64,000 bases of DNA from an uncultured Methanomicrobiales archaeon (GTDB lineage Archaea; Halobacteriota; Methanomicrobia; Methanomicrobiales; Methanospirillaceae): positions 19,898-83,897 of the forward strand of contig CAILCG010000023.1 in assembly GCA_903832665.1 (NCBI GenBank), read 5' to 3'. The position numbers were made by a program, and so were the translations under genes. Below, in pieces: positions 1-10,073 of this stretch. Every line of letters starts with the position of its first letter. Position 1 is the stretch's first letter. The notes under the pieces were generated by a model. That model searched no databases. It was not told the DNA's origin and saw only the letters and a program-made list of their open reading frames with translations.

Positions 1-24
1 TCTTTTTTCCCGATTGCTCCCTTT

Positions 25-552
25 ATGGCCGATCAGTGCAGAGCCGGTTCTCCCGTAGCAACCTCCGCAGGCTTTCTTCCGGAGACCGGGGATTCGCCCC
101 GGGTCCTCATCCTGGGCAGTTTTCCTAGTGTAAAATCGCTTGAGCATTGCGAATACTACGGGAACCCGCAGAACCATTTCTGGAAGATCATGGTGGCGCT
201 TTTCGCCATCGATCACCGGCTCCCGTACCGGGACCGCATCGCATCCCTTACCGGGCACCATATCGCACTCTGGGATGTGGTCAGGAGCTGTTCACGAAAA
301 GGGAGTGCGGATGAAGAGATCCGCGAACCGCTCCTGAACGATATCCCCGGGTTCCTCACCGCCCACCCGACCGTACAGCTCATCGTGCTGAACGGGACAG
401 CCGCCGGCCATTACTACCGACGGATAGTGATGCACGTGTCGATAGTACACCGGATCCTCCCGTCCACAAGCCCGGCAAACGCCCGGTATACTCTTGCAGA
501 AAAAACAGAAGCATGGAAGATCGTCAGGGAAACCTGCGAAAACGAAGAGTAA
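25..552 (+). CDS. DNA-deoxyinosine (hypoxanthine) glycosylase, UDG superfamily
   Basis: Protein has RVLILGSFPSVKSLEHCEYYGNPQNHFWKIM and LNGTAAGHYYRR, typical of the archaeal HDG/Mug-like UDG family. Confidence 0.8.
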   Translation: MADQCRAGSPVATSAGFLPETGDSPRVLILGSFPSVKSLEHCEYYGNPQNHFWKIMVALFAIDHRLPYRDRIASLTGHHIALWDVVRSCSRKGSADEEIREPLLNDIPGFLTAHPTVQLIVLNGTAAGHYYRRIVMHVSIVHRILPSTSPANARYTLAEKTEAWKIVRETCENEE

Positions 553-575
553 CCGGGATGGTTACGGTTCCACGG

Positions 576-2231
576 TTATCGTTCCATACGGAATTTTAAG
601 AAGATGACGTGGTAAATGGCATAGAAACCAACGAGCACTGCTGCCGTGTACCCCAGGATCGCAAGCCAGGAGACCTCTTTTGGCAGGGTAAAGGAAGAAG
701 ACTGGAGAACCAGCGACGACCCGACGACCAGCGAGGCGACAACCATACCGATCATCAGCTTGTCGCTGGCCTTGTCAAGCGACATCTGGAGTTTCTGGAT
801 ATCGGTGTCCACGATCTCGAGCTTGAACGTCCCCGTAGAAAGACGCCGCAGCATCAGGTTGAGGTTCCGGGGCATGTCCAGCAGGGCATCGACCCCGTCC
901 AGGAGGGACGTGGAGGCCCGCTTGATATAGTTGGCAGAGAGGGTGTTGGTATCGGCGAGTTTCGTCAGGTAGGGAGTGACCTCTTTTCCCAGGTTGAACT
1001 TTGGATCCAGCCGGACGCCGATATCAAGGACCATCATAAAGACCTTGAGGAGCAGCATCAGGTTCAGGGGCACCTTGAGCCGGTAGCGGCGCATAGACTC
1101 GGTGAGTTCCGTGACCACCAGATGGAAGTTCAGCTGCGAGACCGAGTCCCCGCCCCCAAAGTCATGCATCATGATGTAGAGATCGTCGCGCAGGGCCTCC
1201 CGGTCCTCTTCGGCAATGACGATCCCAAAGCCCTCAAGGGACCGGAGCATCATCTCGATATCGTCAGTGACCAGCGCAAAGAGCAGGTTGATAAAATTCT
1301 GTCGTTTCTCGGGCCGGAGGATCCCCACGATCCCAAAGTCCAGAAAGACGATGTCTCCTTCCTTGGTGACAAAGAGGTTTCCCGGGTGCGGATCCCCGTG
1401 GAAGAACCCATCCTCGAAGATCATCTTGAGATAGGCATGGAATCCCCGGACCCCGATCTCGTGCGGATCGAGTCCCAGTTCGGTGATAGCTTCGGGATTG
1501 TCAATCCTGACACCCTCGATAAATTCCATCACCATCATGTGCGGGGAGGTATATTCCCAGTAAATTTTCGGGAACCGTATACCGGGTTCGTCCCGGAAGT
1601 TCCGGGTCATCCGCTCGACATTGCGGGCTTCCCGGGTATAGTCCAGCTCCTTGACAATCTGGTGGGCAAAATCATCCACCATCCCGGAAGGATTATAGAT
1701 CCGGGTCTCGGGAAAGACTGTCTCGATGCGTTCTGCCAGGGATTTGAGGATCGTGACATCGGTCTCGATGATCTCGCCAATGCCCGGGCGCTGGATCTTG
1801 ACGGCAACCAGGGTCCCGTCCTTGAGAACTGCGCGGTGAACCTGCCCGATGGAGGCAGAGGCAACGGGGGTCTCATCGATCTCGGCGAACCAGTCAAAAA
1901 TATCGGGGCAGGTCCCTTCAATCACGGCTCGCACTTCTGAGAACGGGATCGATTTTGCATGGTCCTGCAGTTTCTTGAGCTCTTCGATCAGTTCAGGAGG
2001 CAGCAATTCCGTCCTGGTGCTCATGATCTGCCCGAACTTGACAAAGGTGGGGCCCAGCTCCTCAAGCGTCAGCCGCATCCGCTCGTAGACCGTGGACGAC
2101 TCCGGGGCTTTACCGGAAGAGGGGAGCCGGAACCCGACCCTACCGGGGAACAATTTTTCAAGCCCGATACTGAAGCCGTACTGGCCCAGCACATCCATGA
2201 TCTGCGCATACCGCCTGATACGGGTAACCAT
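576..2231 (-). CDS. ABC1/UbiB (AarF) family atypical protein kinase
   Basis: ELGPTFVKFGQIMSTR, ASIGQVHRA, VAVKIQRPGI, GFFHGDPHPGN, LDFG motifs; C-terminal TM helices. Confidence 0.92.
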   Translation of the reverse strand: MVTRIRRYAQIMDVLGQYGFSIGLEKLFPGRVGFRLPSSGKAPESSTVYERMRLTLEELGPTFVKFGQIMSTRTELLPPELIEELKKLQDHAKSIPFSEVRAVIEGTCPDIFDWFAEIDETPVASASIGQVHRAVLKDGTLVAVKIQRPGIGEIIETDVTILKSLAERIETVFPETRIYNPSGMVDDFAHQIVKELDYTREARNVERMTRNFRDEPGIRFPKIYWEYTSPHMMVMEFIEGVRIDNPEAITELGLDPHEIGVRGFHAYLKMIFEDGFFHGDPHPGNLFVTKEGDIVFLDFGIVGILRPEKRQNFINLLFALVTDDIEMMLRSLEGFGIVIAEEDREALRDDLYIMMHDFGGGDSVSQLNFHLVVTELTESMRRYRLKVPLNLMLLLKVFMMVLDIGVRLDPKFNLGKEVTPYLTKLADTNTLSANYIKRASTSLLDGVDALLDMPRNLNLMLRRLSTGTFKLEIVDTDIQKLQMSLDKASDKLMIGMVVASLVVGSSLVLQSSSFTLPKEVSWLAILGYTAAVLVGFYAIYHVIFLKFRMER

Positions 2232-2366
2232 GCATATCTATTGGGAGTAGGGATACTTTAAAGGCGTGCTTTTTTTACGCCGTGGGAAATGACAGAGTAA
2301 AAATTATAAAAAACACTCAGCCGGAGACATCCCGAAAAATAGTTGAAAACGGTGGGAGATTCGGCG

Positions 2367-2753
2367 TTATCCGGTGCCGATACTGACGAAGGTATCGTTA
2401 TGGGAGAGCCGGAGATCGAGGGGGGCAACCACAATGGGAGTTTTTGTGCTCTTCCCGGCAACCGGAGTTTTCGAACAGCAGCTGAAACTATCGGATGCGT
2501 TCAGCCAGGATCCCGGGCAGACCTGTCCGGGAACTACGGGAGTTCCTTTGAGTTCGGTGCAGGTTTTCGATCCATCATCCGAAACCGTGACCTGCGGTAC
2601 CGGGACTGGAGTGACTGCTTTTGTCATATACGGTGTGGGCTGAGAAGTTGGCACAGGTTTTGCCACAGGGGCGGAAGTACAGCCCGCTGCCAGGATGCAG
2701 AGGACAAGAATAATGATTGCCGGTTTCATGAAACAATATGCGCGGGGAGTCAT
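2367..2753 (-). CDS. Small predicted lipoprotein
   Basis: Signal peptide with lipobox ILAAGC; overlaps end of upstream secreted-protein ORF. Confidence 0.55.
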   Translation of the reverse strand: MTPRAYCFMKPAIIILVLCILAAGCTSAPVAKPVPTSQPTPYMTKAVTPVPVPQVTVSDDGSKTCTELKGTPVVPGQVCPGSWLNASDSFSCCSKTPVAGKSTKTPIVVAPLDLRLSHNDTFVSIGTG

Positions 2754-3877
2754 CAGGCTTCACCTCCTATCTGGTCGGAAGCGGTTTCTAAAGAGAGCGA
2801 GGTCGCACGTAAAGTATCCGCCATCCCCTCCGGGAGAATGGAGCTGACCGCGATATCACGGTATGCTGCCGCGAGGTCGCGATAGTCCTTTTTAATGTGG
2901 GTCATCTGGGTTGCTACAAGGCCAGACTGGCCACCATTCAGCGCACCGTGGGCTACCCTTACATCGGTCTTCAGGCTGAAGAGAGCGGGATCGGCAGCCC
3001 CTATGTCAAGGATCTGCTCAACGAGCTGCCGGTTGATCCGTGTCGCCCGGGCCACGACACGGTCAGCCTCGGCAATCCGGAACGAGGTCGTTGTGTCCCC
3101 GGAGACTTCCCCCTGGAGGGCTGCGATGCGACCGGTAATCTCGACGGAGCGATCCCATATCCGGAGGGCCGTTGCATCCATCCGGTCGAAATCTTTTGCA
3201 TCAAGGGAAGCTTTCACATCGGCCCGCAGACTGGTAAAGCGGACAAGATATGGCTGGGTATCGGTTACGGAAAATCCCTGGGCCTGCAGGCTGTCCAGGG
3301 TTTTCTGGGTCTGGTCAACCCAGGCATCAAAATCCGCGAGCTGCCGGGTGCTCCGGGCAGACCAGTAGGCATCCTTTCTCATCGTTATATAGGGATTTGC
3401 GGTAACCGCCTTTCCTGTCTGGGCACGCAGGTCGGCAATCTTTCCCTGGTGGGCGCGGGTCTGGTTTATCGTCTCCCGGTTAAACGCAAGCACGGTTTTT
3501 TGCATTAGGGAGGTCTGGTTGTTCAGTGCTGGCAGGGACGAGGTGGACCCGATGGCTGAACGGGTTTGCGAGAAATTTGTGTGCAGGGATACGAGGGGGC
3601 CGGTATCTGCGCCATAGAGCGTTTCTACATAGGATATCGTAGCAACCATCTCCGCATCGGACACTTCTGCCATCCACGCGAGATAGGCCTGCTGTACCGG
3701 AAGACTGGCCACGGCAGAGGTCCCGGGATCTGCCGCGTGAACCGGTATGCAGGTGAAGATGACGAGCAGGGTCAGGCAGAGTACGACAGGGAATCCTGGC
3801 CGCAACATATGGCATGGTTGCCCCCGACCAGTCAGTGATTGCGGTGCTGCACACATGATACGGTACATTACCTCCAT
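2753..3877 (-). CDS. Predicted secreted/exported helical protein, unknown function
   Basis: Signal peptide (VVLCLTLLVIFTCIPVHAADPG); true start may be nearer 3808. Confidence 0.6.
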   Translation of the reverse strand: MEVMYRIMCAAPQSLTGRGQPCHMLRPGFPVVLCLTLLVIFTCIPVHAADPGTSAVASLPVQQAYLAWMAEVSDAEMVATISYVETLYGADTGPLVSLHTNFSQTRSAIGSTSSLPALNNQTSLMQKTVLAFNRETINQTRAHQGKIADLRAQTGKAVTANPYITMRKDAYWSARSTRQLADFDAWVDQTQKTLDSLQAQGFSVTDTQPYLVRFTSLRADVKASLDAKDFDRMDATALRIWDRSVEITGRIAALQGEVSGDTTTSFRIAEADRVVARATRINRQLVEQILDIGAADPALFSLKTDVRVAHGALNGGQSGLVATQMTHIKKDYRDLAAAYRDIAVSSILPEGMADTLRATSLSLETASDQIGGEA

Positions 3878-3950
3878 ATATCAATAAAAAGATGTGTTAC
3901 GCAGTGCAGGAGCGCCAAAATACTCGGCCCGATTCCTGCCGGACCCACGT

Positions 3951-5198
3951 TCAACCGGATTTGGAGAAGATGACGATCCGGTTGGTGTTGGTGCCGGATG
4001 CCATATTGTCAACACCCCAGATGTTGGAGGTTTTGGTGAAGGTCTGCTGGTTGATGAGCACACATTCGCAGGCAAAACCTGCGGAAATTCCCAGCGGCAC
4101 GACGTGCTCTTCCAGACGGATCGATCGCTTCCGTACCTCCCCGACTTCAAACGCGACATACCCCCCCGGCCGGGTGATGCGGTAGAGCTCGGAAAATACC
4201 GCACCCATCACTTCCGACCATGCCGGGACGGTCCTCGCCATCGTAATCCGGCCCCCGATCTCCCGGTCATTGAGGCCATTAAACCAGCAGCGGAGCCAGT
4301 TGTCATCCTTATACTGGACAATATCGAGGAATGGGGGTGATGTTACCGTGAGTTGCACGGAGTCGTTGGGAATTTCCGGGGTTGCACGGGAGTCCCCGGT
4401 CAGCAGCCGGGCATGTTTGCCGGCATGGTTCAGGTTCCTGAGCTCTTCTGCAGTGATACTGCACAACAGGCTTTTGGTCTTGTTCAGGATGATCCGGTGC
4501 GTATCGCGGTACTCGGGTTCCTGGTTTCTCTTCAGGTTGATCCGCTGCTGGCTCAGTTGCGAGACCGCCTGGTTCGGGGGAAGCGTATAGACCGAGAAGA
4601 AGCCCGGCGAATGCCCGGTCAGGCGGTTGGTTGCCACCATGGCGATCCAGCGATCGATCAGGTCATCCCGGCAGGCCTCCTGTCGGGCCAGCAGGTACTG
4701 TCGCAGGGTAAGGATCTCCTTCTCGGTATCGGGATGGTAGAACATCGAAAGATCAATGTCTGCCGTAGTGCCTTCGGACGGGATTGAGGCCAGCCGTTTT
4801 TCCACGGCCTGGCAATCCGGCGGAAAGAACCGGGGCTCGGTCATGATACGGGAGAGCGGATTGGCATCATTGGCAATCACGTTGCGTCCCAGGAGCGCCG
4901 CTTCTATGACCGTGGTTCCTCTTCCGCTGAAGGGATCGTACACGATATCGCCTTTTTTCGTGAGGAGACTGATGAAAAACCGGGGCAGCTGGGGTTTGAA
5001 GCAGGCCCGGTACGAGATCTCATGAAGGGAAGAAGCCTGGCGCTGGCGGGATGTCCAGAACTCGTTGATATATTTCCGGAGAGACGGCTCCATTGGATCC
5101 AGGGGCTCAGCCAGTGATGCGACTCCGTCTCCACTGGTGAATCCGGCAAGCATTGTGCCAAACCCGGCACCGGCCGGTCCTCTCGTTTCCAATCCCAT
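3951..5198 (-). CDS. Site-specific DNA methyltransferase (N6-adenine/N4-cytosine type)
   Basis: DPFSGRGTT (motif I) and TSPPF (motif IV-like); start trimmed to MGLETRG; ORF extends to 5471. Confidence 0.82.
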   Translation of the reverse strand: MGLETRGPAGAGFGTMLAGFTSGDGVASLAEPLDPMEPSLRKYINEFWTSRQRQASSLHEISYRACFKPQLPRFFISLLTKKGDIVYDPFSGRGTTVIEAALLGRNVIANDANPLSRIMTEPRFFPPDCQAVEKRLASIPSEGTTADIDLSMFYHPDTEKEILTLRQYLLARQEACRDDLIDRWIAMVATNRLTGHSPGFFSVYTLPPNQAVSQLSQQRINLKRNQEPEYRDTHRIILNKTKSLLCSITAEELRNLNHAGKHARLLTGDSRATPEIPNDSVQLTVTSPPFLDIVQYKDDNWLRCWFNGLNDREIGGRITMARTVPAWSEVMGAVFSELYRITRPGGYVAFEVGEVRKRSIRLEEHVVPLGISAGFACECVLINQQTFTKTSNIWGVDNMASGTNTNRIVIFSKSG

Positions 5199-5334
5199 CG
5201 TACTGTACAGCTTGTGTGCCCGTGGGTATATCCGCTCTGGTCGAAACGGGACAAAAAGGAGAAGTGAGAAGTCCTTTCCGGAGAGAGAAAAATGTATTGA
5301 AAATGATTTTTTTGTAAAATGAGTTTTCTTTATT

Positions 5335-5883
5335 TTATCCCGTGTGGGCACCTTCTGCATCGAACGCAGGAGGATACCGGACCGTCCCGTGCACACCATC
5401 AAGCGCCCCGGGCACCAGCTCAAGCGCCATGAAGGCCTCGTCAGGGCAGGGAAAAGGAGCGGAGATGCCAAAGGTCCGGGCTTCGGAGAACCCGAACCTG
5501 GGATAATAGCCCGGGTGTCCCACCACGATCACCGCACGGTGCCCGAGATCGCGGCAGGTCCTGAGTCCTTCCTCCATGAGTGCCGCCCCGACACCCTGGC
5601 ACTGGTACGCCGGGTCCACGCCAAGCGGTGCGAGTGCGCGGGCGGGTACACTCCTCTGGCCGGCATCAGCTGATTCTATAGTTATCGGGGGGAAGAGCAC
5701 ATGCCCGATGATACGGTCCTCGTGCACCGCCACAAGGGACAGGTCCGCGGTAAAATCGCCATCATTGCGCAGGGCATTAACCAGCCGGGCTTCCCCGTCC
5801 TGCGCGAATGCATCATTGTGCATGGCGAAAATTTCCCTGATATCGGACGGAATTTCCGTACGAATAAAAAAAGATCCCATCAT
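5335..5883 (-). CDS. GNAT family N-acetyltransferase
   Basis: LAPLGVDPAYQCQGVGAALMEEGLRTCRDLGHRAVIVVGHPGYYPRFGF. Confidence 0.9.
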   Translation of the reverse strand: MMGSFFIRTEIPSDIREIFAMHNDAFAQDGEARLVNALRNDGDFTADLSLVAVHEDRIIGHVLFPPITIESADAGQRSVPARALAPLGVDPAYQCQGVGAALMEEGLRTCRDLGHRAVIVVGHPGYYPRFGFSEARTFGISAPFPCPDEAFMALELVPGALDGVHGTVRYPPAFDAEGAHTG

Positions 5884-6015
5884 TTCCTATAGGGGTTTTG
5901 AGGATAAATCATCGCTGGTAGTACCCCTCCGGACCCGGGAGGTCGCATGGTAACGCCCTGTTTTTAATGCCGCAATGGGGCCCGGAAAAAAGAAAAAAAT
6001 AGGATTGCTGCCCCT

Positions 6016-6582
6016 TCAGGTAGGTGATTCCGTGACCTTCTTTACCTGGAATGCAGCGATAATTGCCGCAATTCCGCTCATTACAGCAAATACACCCAAA
6101 ATTAAGGGTATGAGTTCTGCGGTGAAAATTGGGCGGATCAAAATGATGAGACCAAAAATCATGCATACTATACCGAGTACCGCATTGGCGATATCTTTGG
6201 TTTTGAATGCCTGGAACAAGTGAACAGCACCGTAGAACAATGCCCAGAAACCGATGAAGATCGCAAAAAATCCGAGGATAAATGCAGTGCTATACAAAGG
6301 AGACAGAAGAATTACGATTCCAGCAAGAATGTTTACGATGGATAGGAAGATCTTAAGTCCCATGTTGGTTTTATCAGAGGCAAGACTGCCAATGGTAAAG
6401 AGACCGCTAACGAGCCAATAAGCCCCCATGAAGGTGATCAGAATCACTATGGTCATAAGGGGGGTGGCCAGGAACATAATCCCGATGATCAGCGACAGCA
6501 ATCCCCACAGCAGCACCAGCCACCAGGGCAGGAGGCTCGTCCAGTTTATCATTCCGTCAGGTACGTCAGTTGTTTCAGTCAT
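6016..6582 (-). CDS. HdeD-like (DUF308) membrane protein
   Basis: Six-TM pattern with LLWGLLSLIIGIMFLATP, GILAGIVILLSPLYS-type repeats; start trimmed to MTETTDVPDG. Confidence 0.75.
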   Translation of the reverse strand: MTETTDVPDGMINWTSLLPWWLVLLWGLLSLIIGIMFLATPLMTIVILITFMGAYWLVSGLFTIGSLASDKTNMGLKIFLSIVNILAGIVILLSPLYSTAFILGFFAIFIGFWALFYGAVHLFQAFKTKDIANAVLGIVCMIFGLIILIRPIFTAELIPLILGVFAVMSGIAAIIAAFQVKKVTESPT

Positions 6583-6755
6583 GATAATCTCCATGTTCAG
6601 ATTGGCCTTGAACTTTTTATACTGTGTGTAATATTTCCTAACGGTATCGCTCAGTATCCGGGCAGAAGGTGGAAAGAGGAAAGAAGGGCCGGGTACCGAT
6701 GGTTTCCCCATTGAATCGCAGCGTGTATTAGACATCCCTGCCAATAGTGTAAGGG

Positions 6756-7651
6756 ATGAATGCAACCCTCCGGGCCTATATCGATCTCACCCGGCTCCAG
6801 TTCTCGTTTGCCTGGCCCCTGCTCTTCTCCTCAGGGTACCTGCTCGCTACGGTTACCTACGGGGGATTTTCCTGGTTCGATCTCCTGCGGGTGGCCCTGA
6901 TAGGGTTTTTCGGGTTCGAGGCCGGGCTCGTGCTGAATGATTACATTGATCGTGTGTTTGACAGGAAGGATGTAGAATCCGATAAACTGACAAAATACTG
7001 GCGGATCTTTGGCACACGCCCGATCCCTGCCGGCTTCGTATCGCCCCGGGGGCTGTTGCAATATTTCTCGTATTTGCCGCTATTGCCGCATGCCTGATCC
7101 TTACCCTCCCCGCTCCGCATTCGGTCTATGTGCTGGTCCTGATGCTCTACTGCTTTGCGATCGAGATCCTCTACCAGGAAGAGAAACAGGAGCAGAAGTT
7201 TCCCTTCGCGCAACTCATCGGCAGGACCGATTTTGCCCTGTTCCCGGTGGCAGGGTATCTCTGCGTGGGGGGGCCGGACCTTACCGCACTCCTGTTCTTT
7301 GTCTTCTTCTACCCGTTTGCCCTTGCACATCTCGGGGCAAATGACTTAATCGATATCGTCAACGACCGGGTGAGAGGGATGAGCACGATCCCGACGCTCT
7401 TCAGCCTGAACGGAACCGCGTACTGGATCGCGGGGTTCACGGCAATCCATATCGTGACGGCCCTCTTATTCATGACGAGGCTTGGCTGGATCTCCCGAAT
7501 GGGGATCTGTGCAGGGCTCGTCCTGCTGCTATATGCGAATGCCAGGATCCTCAAAGACCGTTCTCCCGATACCGCCCTTAAGGTGCTGCCGTGCTTCCAT
7601 GTCGCGATGGTGCTGTACGCGGTGGGGATTGCAGCGGGGGCGTTGGTGTAA
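6756..7651 (+). pseudogene. UbiA-like prenyltransferase family protein interrupted by a -1 frameshift
   Basis: ORF 6756..7097 (LNDYIDRVFDRKDVESDK) continues in another frame as ...AVAIFLVFAAIAACLILTLP...GANDLIDIVNDRVRG; break at G5 tract 7048-7052. Confidence 0.75.
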
Positions 7652-7734
7652 AGAAAGCAGAACAATATTTCCTTGTTGCATTCACGAGATAATACTTTTT
7701 TCCAGGCAGTAAAGGATTTTTCATTCAGCCCCCC

Positions 7735-7767
7735 TTGTGCCACCAGCCCCAAAGGGGCGGGGCACAA
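7735..7767. terminator. Strong GC-rich hairpin downstream of the UbiA-like gene
   Basis: TTGTGCC-ACCA-GCCCC-AAA-GGGGC-G-GGGCACAA inverted repeat. Confidence 0.45.
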
Positions 7768-7919
7768 TGCAATAGAATTAGAACATATTCGGCAGTTCTA
7801 TCCCAATACGCGGTGGATAGAGCGGGGATTTGACAAGGGACTTCACGAAAATATAATTCATCTTAACATTTGCACAATGCTATAATAATCATATGACGAC
7901 CATATGATTGTGATATCCA

Positions 7920-8603
7920 ATGTCAGATATTAGCGATACTATCAAAGGATTTTATTCTGATTTCATCCTTCGAGATCTGCTTTCATTTGTTACTCCAGGA
8001 GCAATAGTAGTTTTTTCACTCGTTTTTGCGCTGTGGGAATCTTGGGAAAAAATAATCTATACATTGTGCTTAATTCCGTGGCCTGTTTGGATCTTAATTT
8101 TCGGATTTTTTTACCTAACAGGATTAACATTGCAAATAATTGGAGAATCGATTTGTTGTTTCAAATTCCCCCCAAAAAAATATCAGAATATCTATCGTGA
8201 TATTAACAAAAAAATTAATGAAGACGATAACGGCAATTCAATTCCTGTTGATAAGGAAAAACAATATACAAAAGATTTCGATTTTAAGGAGGAATTTCAA
8301 AATTCAAAATACTATGCCGAATTTCGATTGCCCTTTATCAAAAAAACAGAAAATAATTCGACAGAAAGAAAAATACACGAACGTTTTGTAGTAATCATGC
8401 AGGCAAGTGGGAATTCGGCAATCGCATTTCTATTGGCATCCATAATTGGACTTATCTGCGCCATAAATTCAGGTTTACATTCAATTCCATGGATTATTTA
8501 CACGATTATCTGTTTTGCGGTATTCCTTTTACTTCGAAAAAATTTTAAAATCCATCGACAACGTTTGTTAGAGTGGGAACTTGAAAATCAGATTCCTAAA
8601 TAA
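7920..8603 (+). CDS. Hypothetical multi-pass membrane protein
   Basis: Complete low-GC ORF with paired TM helices at both ends. Confidence 0.6.
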   Translation: MSDISDTIKGFYSDFILRDLLSFVTPGAIVVFSLVFALWESWEKIIYTLCLIPWPVWILIFGFFYLTGLTLQIIGESICCFKFPPKKYQNIYRDINKKINEDDNGNSIPVDKEKQYTKDFDFKEEFQNSKYYAEFRLPFIKKTENNSTERKIHERFVVIMQASGNSAIAFLLASIIGLICAINSGLHSIPWIIYTIICFAVFLLLRKNFKIHRQRLLEWELENQIPK

Positions 8604-8634
8604 TTTCTAAACTTATTTTATCCAAAAATTCGGT

Positions 8635-9306
8635 TCATATCCTCAGCAACCGCTCATTCTCCCGCAACCACTCCCGCCGCCGCTCATAATCGGGCATGAT
8701 CTCTTTTACCTTTGCCCAGAACTTTTTCGAATGATCGTGCTGCTTAAGATGCACGAGTTCATGGACGATCACATAGTCCACAATCTCCAGCGGGGCCTGG
8801 ATCAGACGCCAGCTGAAGTTGATCCCCCCGTCACTGCTGCAGGACCCCCATCGCTGGCGGGCATCCGTGATGCGGATCGATTTCGGGGTATACCCGGTGG
8901 TCATCGAGAACCACATGCACCGGGCGTGGATCTCCCGCTGGGCCTCCAGCATGTACCAGCATTTCACCCGGTGCCGGATATCGGGGAGCAGGGTGCGGCA
9001 GACACAGAGCCGGTCCGTGCGTTCAATGGGGTTGTTACCGCTCTCCACGATATGCAGCGGGTACATACGCCCGAAATAAAAGAATGGTTCCCCCTCCTCG
9101 TACTCATGTACCGTGGCGGGCGGGCGCTGCCGTATCTCCCCGATCTTCTTCCGGATCCAGCCGTTCTTCTCCTTCACGAATTTTTCGATAAGAGCAACCG
9201 GTGCCTTGAGCGGGGCCCGCACGATCAGGTGCCCATCCGGTGTGATGACCAGCGCGATGCTCCGGCGGCGCGAGCGGATAATCTGTTCAACAGGGATCTC
9301 GTCCAT
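8635..9306 (-). CDS. YgjP-like (DUF45/WLM) M48-type metallopeptidase
   Basis: RWGSCSSDGGINFSWRLIQAP and VIVHELVHLKQHDHSKKFW (HExxH-like). Confidence 0.9.
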   Translation of the reverse strand: MDEIPVEQIIRSRRRSIALVITPDGHLIVRAPLKAPVALIEKFVKEKNGWIRKKIGEIRQRPPATVHEYEEGEPFFYFGRMYPLHIVESGNNPIERTDRLCVCRTLLPDIRHRVKCWYMLEAQREIHARCMWFSMTTGYTPKSIRITDARQRWGSCSSDGGINFSWRLIQAPLEIVDYVIVHELVHLKQHDHSKKFWAKVKEIMPDYERRREWLRENERLLRI

Positions 9307-9376
9307 GGCAGAATCAGTGATACCAGTACTATGAACCGGGATCTAAAAAATAGGTGCAGGATCTGACATCAGCAGA

Positions 9377-10069
9377 TCAGTGTTTTGTACCGGTCGTGCC
9401 GTCGCTGATCACTTTCCCATCCTGGAGACTGATGATCCGGTGGAAATAGTCCTTGTGCCAGTCCTCGTGCGAGACCATCACGATCGTCTGCTGCATCTCC
9501 TCGTTGATATCCCTGAAGAGGTCGAGGACCATCCGGGAGTTTTCCGTATCCAGGTTCGCACAGGGTTCGTCGGCAAACAGGATATCGGGCTTGTTCACGA
9601 TCGCCCGGGCGATCGAGACCCGCTGCTGCTGGCCGCCCGAGAGTTCCCGGGGAAGGTGATCCTGCCGGTCAAGCATACCGATCTTGGTCAGGATGTCAAT
9701 ACTGGCATCATGGTACTGCTCCTCGGTGCGGTCCTTCCGCAGCATCGCCGGGAGGGAGACATTCTCCATCACGGTGAGATCGGGTACCAGGGCGTAATCC
9801 TGGAATACGTACCCGAACTTGTAGAGCCGGAACATCGTCTTCTCATAATCATTGAGCTGCGAGACATCCGTCCCGTCGATCACGATGCTGCCGGACGTGG
9901 GTATATCCAGAAGACCGAGCATGTGCAGGAGGGTAGTCTTGCCGCTCCCGCTCGCTCCCATAATACCGAGGAACTCGCCCTTTGCGATATCGAGGGTAAC
10001 CCCATCGAGAGCGCGGACTTCAACATCCCCCATGCGATAGATCTTCTGGAGATCGCCTATCGTTATCAT
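9377..10069 (-). CDS. ABC transporter ATP-binding protein (MacB/LolD type)
   Basis: GASGSGKTT Walker [15 protein letters not shown] signature, ILFADEP Walker B. Confidence 0.95.
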   Translation of the reverse strand: MITIGDLQKIYRMGDVEVRALDGVTLDIAKGEFLGIMGASGSGKTTLLHMLGLLDIPTSGSIVIDGTDVSQLNDYEKTMFRLYKFGYVFQDYALVPDLTVMENVSLPAMLRKDRTEEQYHDASIDILTKIGMLDRQDHLPRELSGGQQQRVSIARAIVNKPDILFADEPCANLDTENSRMVLDLFRDINEEMQQTIVMVSHEDWHKDYFHRIISLQDGKVISDGTTGTKH

Positions 10070-10073
10070 GGTA

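Noticed and set aside
609-1940. 443-aa plus-strand ORF opposite the ABC1/UbiB kinase
   Set aside because: Shadow ORF in high-GC DNA; composition is aberrant and the opposite strand has a clear conserved protein.
7040-7060. Programmed -1 ribosomal frameshift in the UbiA-like gene
   Set aside because: No canonical X-XXY-YYZ slippery heptamer in frame, and similar one-base losses occur in several unrelated genes, favouring sequence error.
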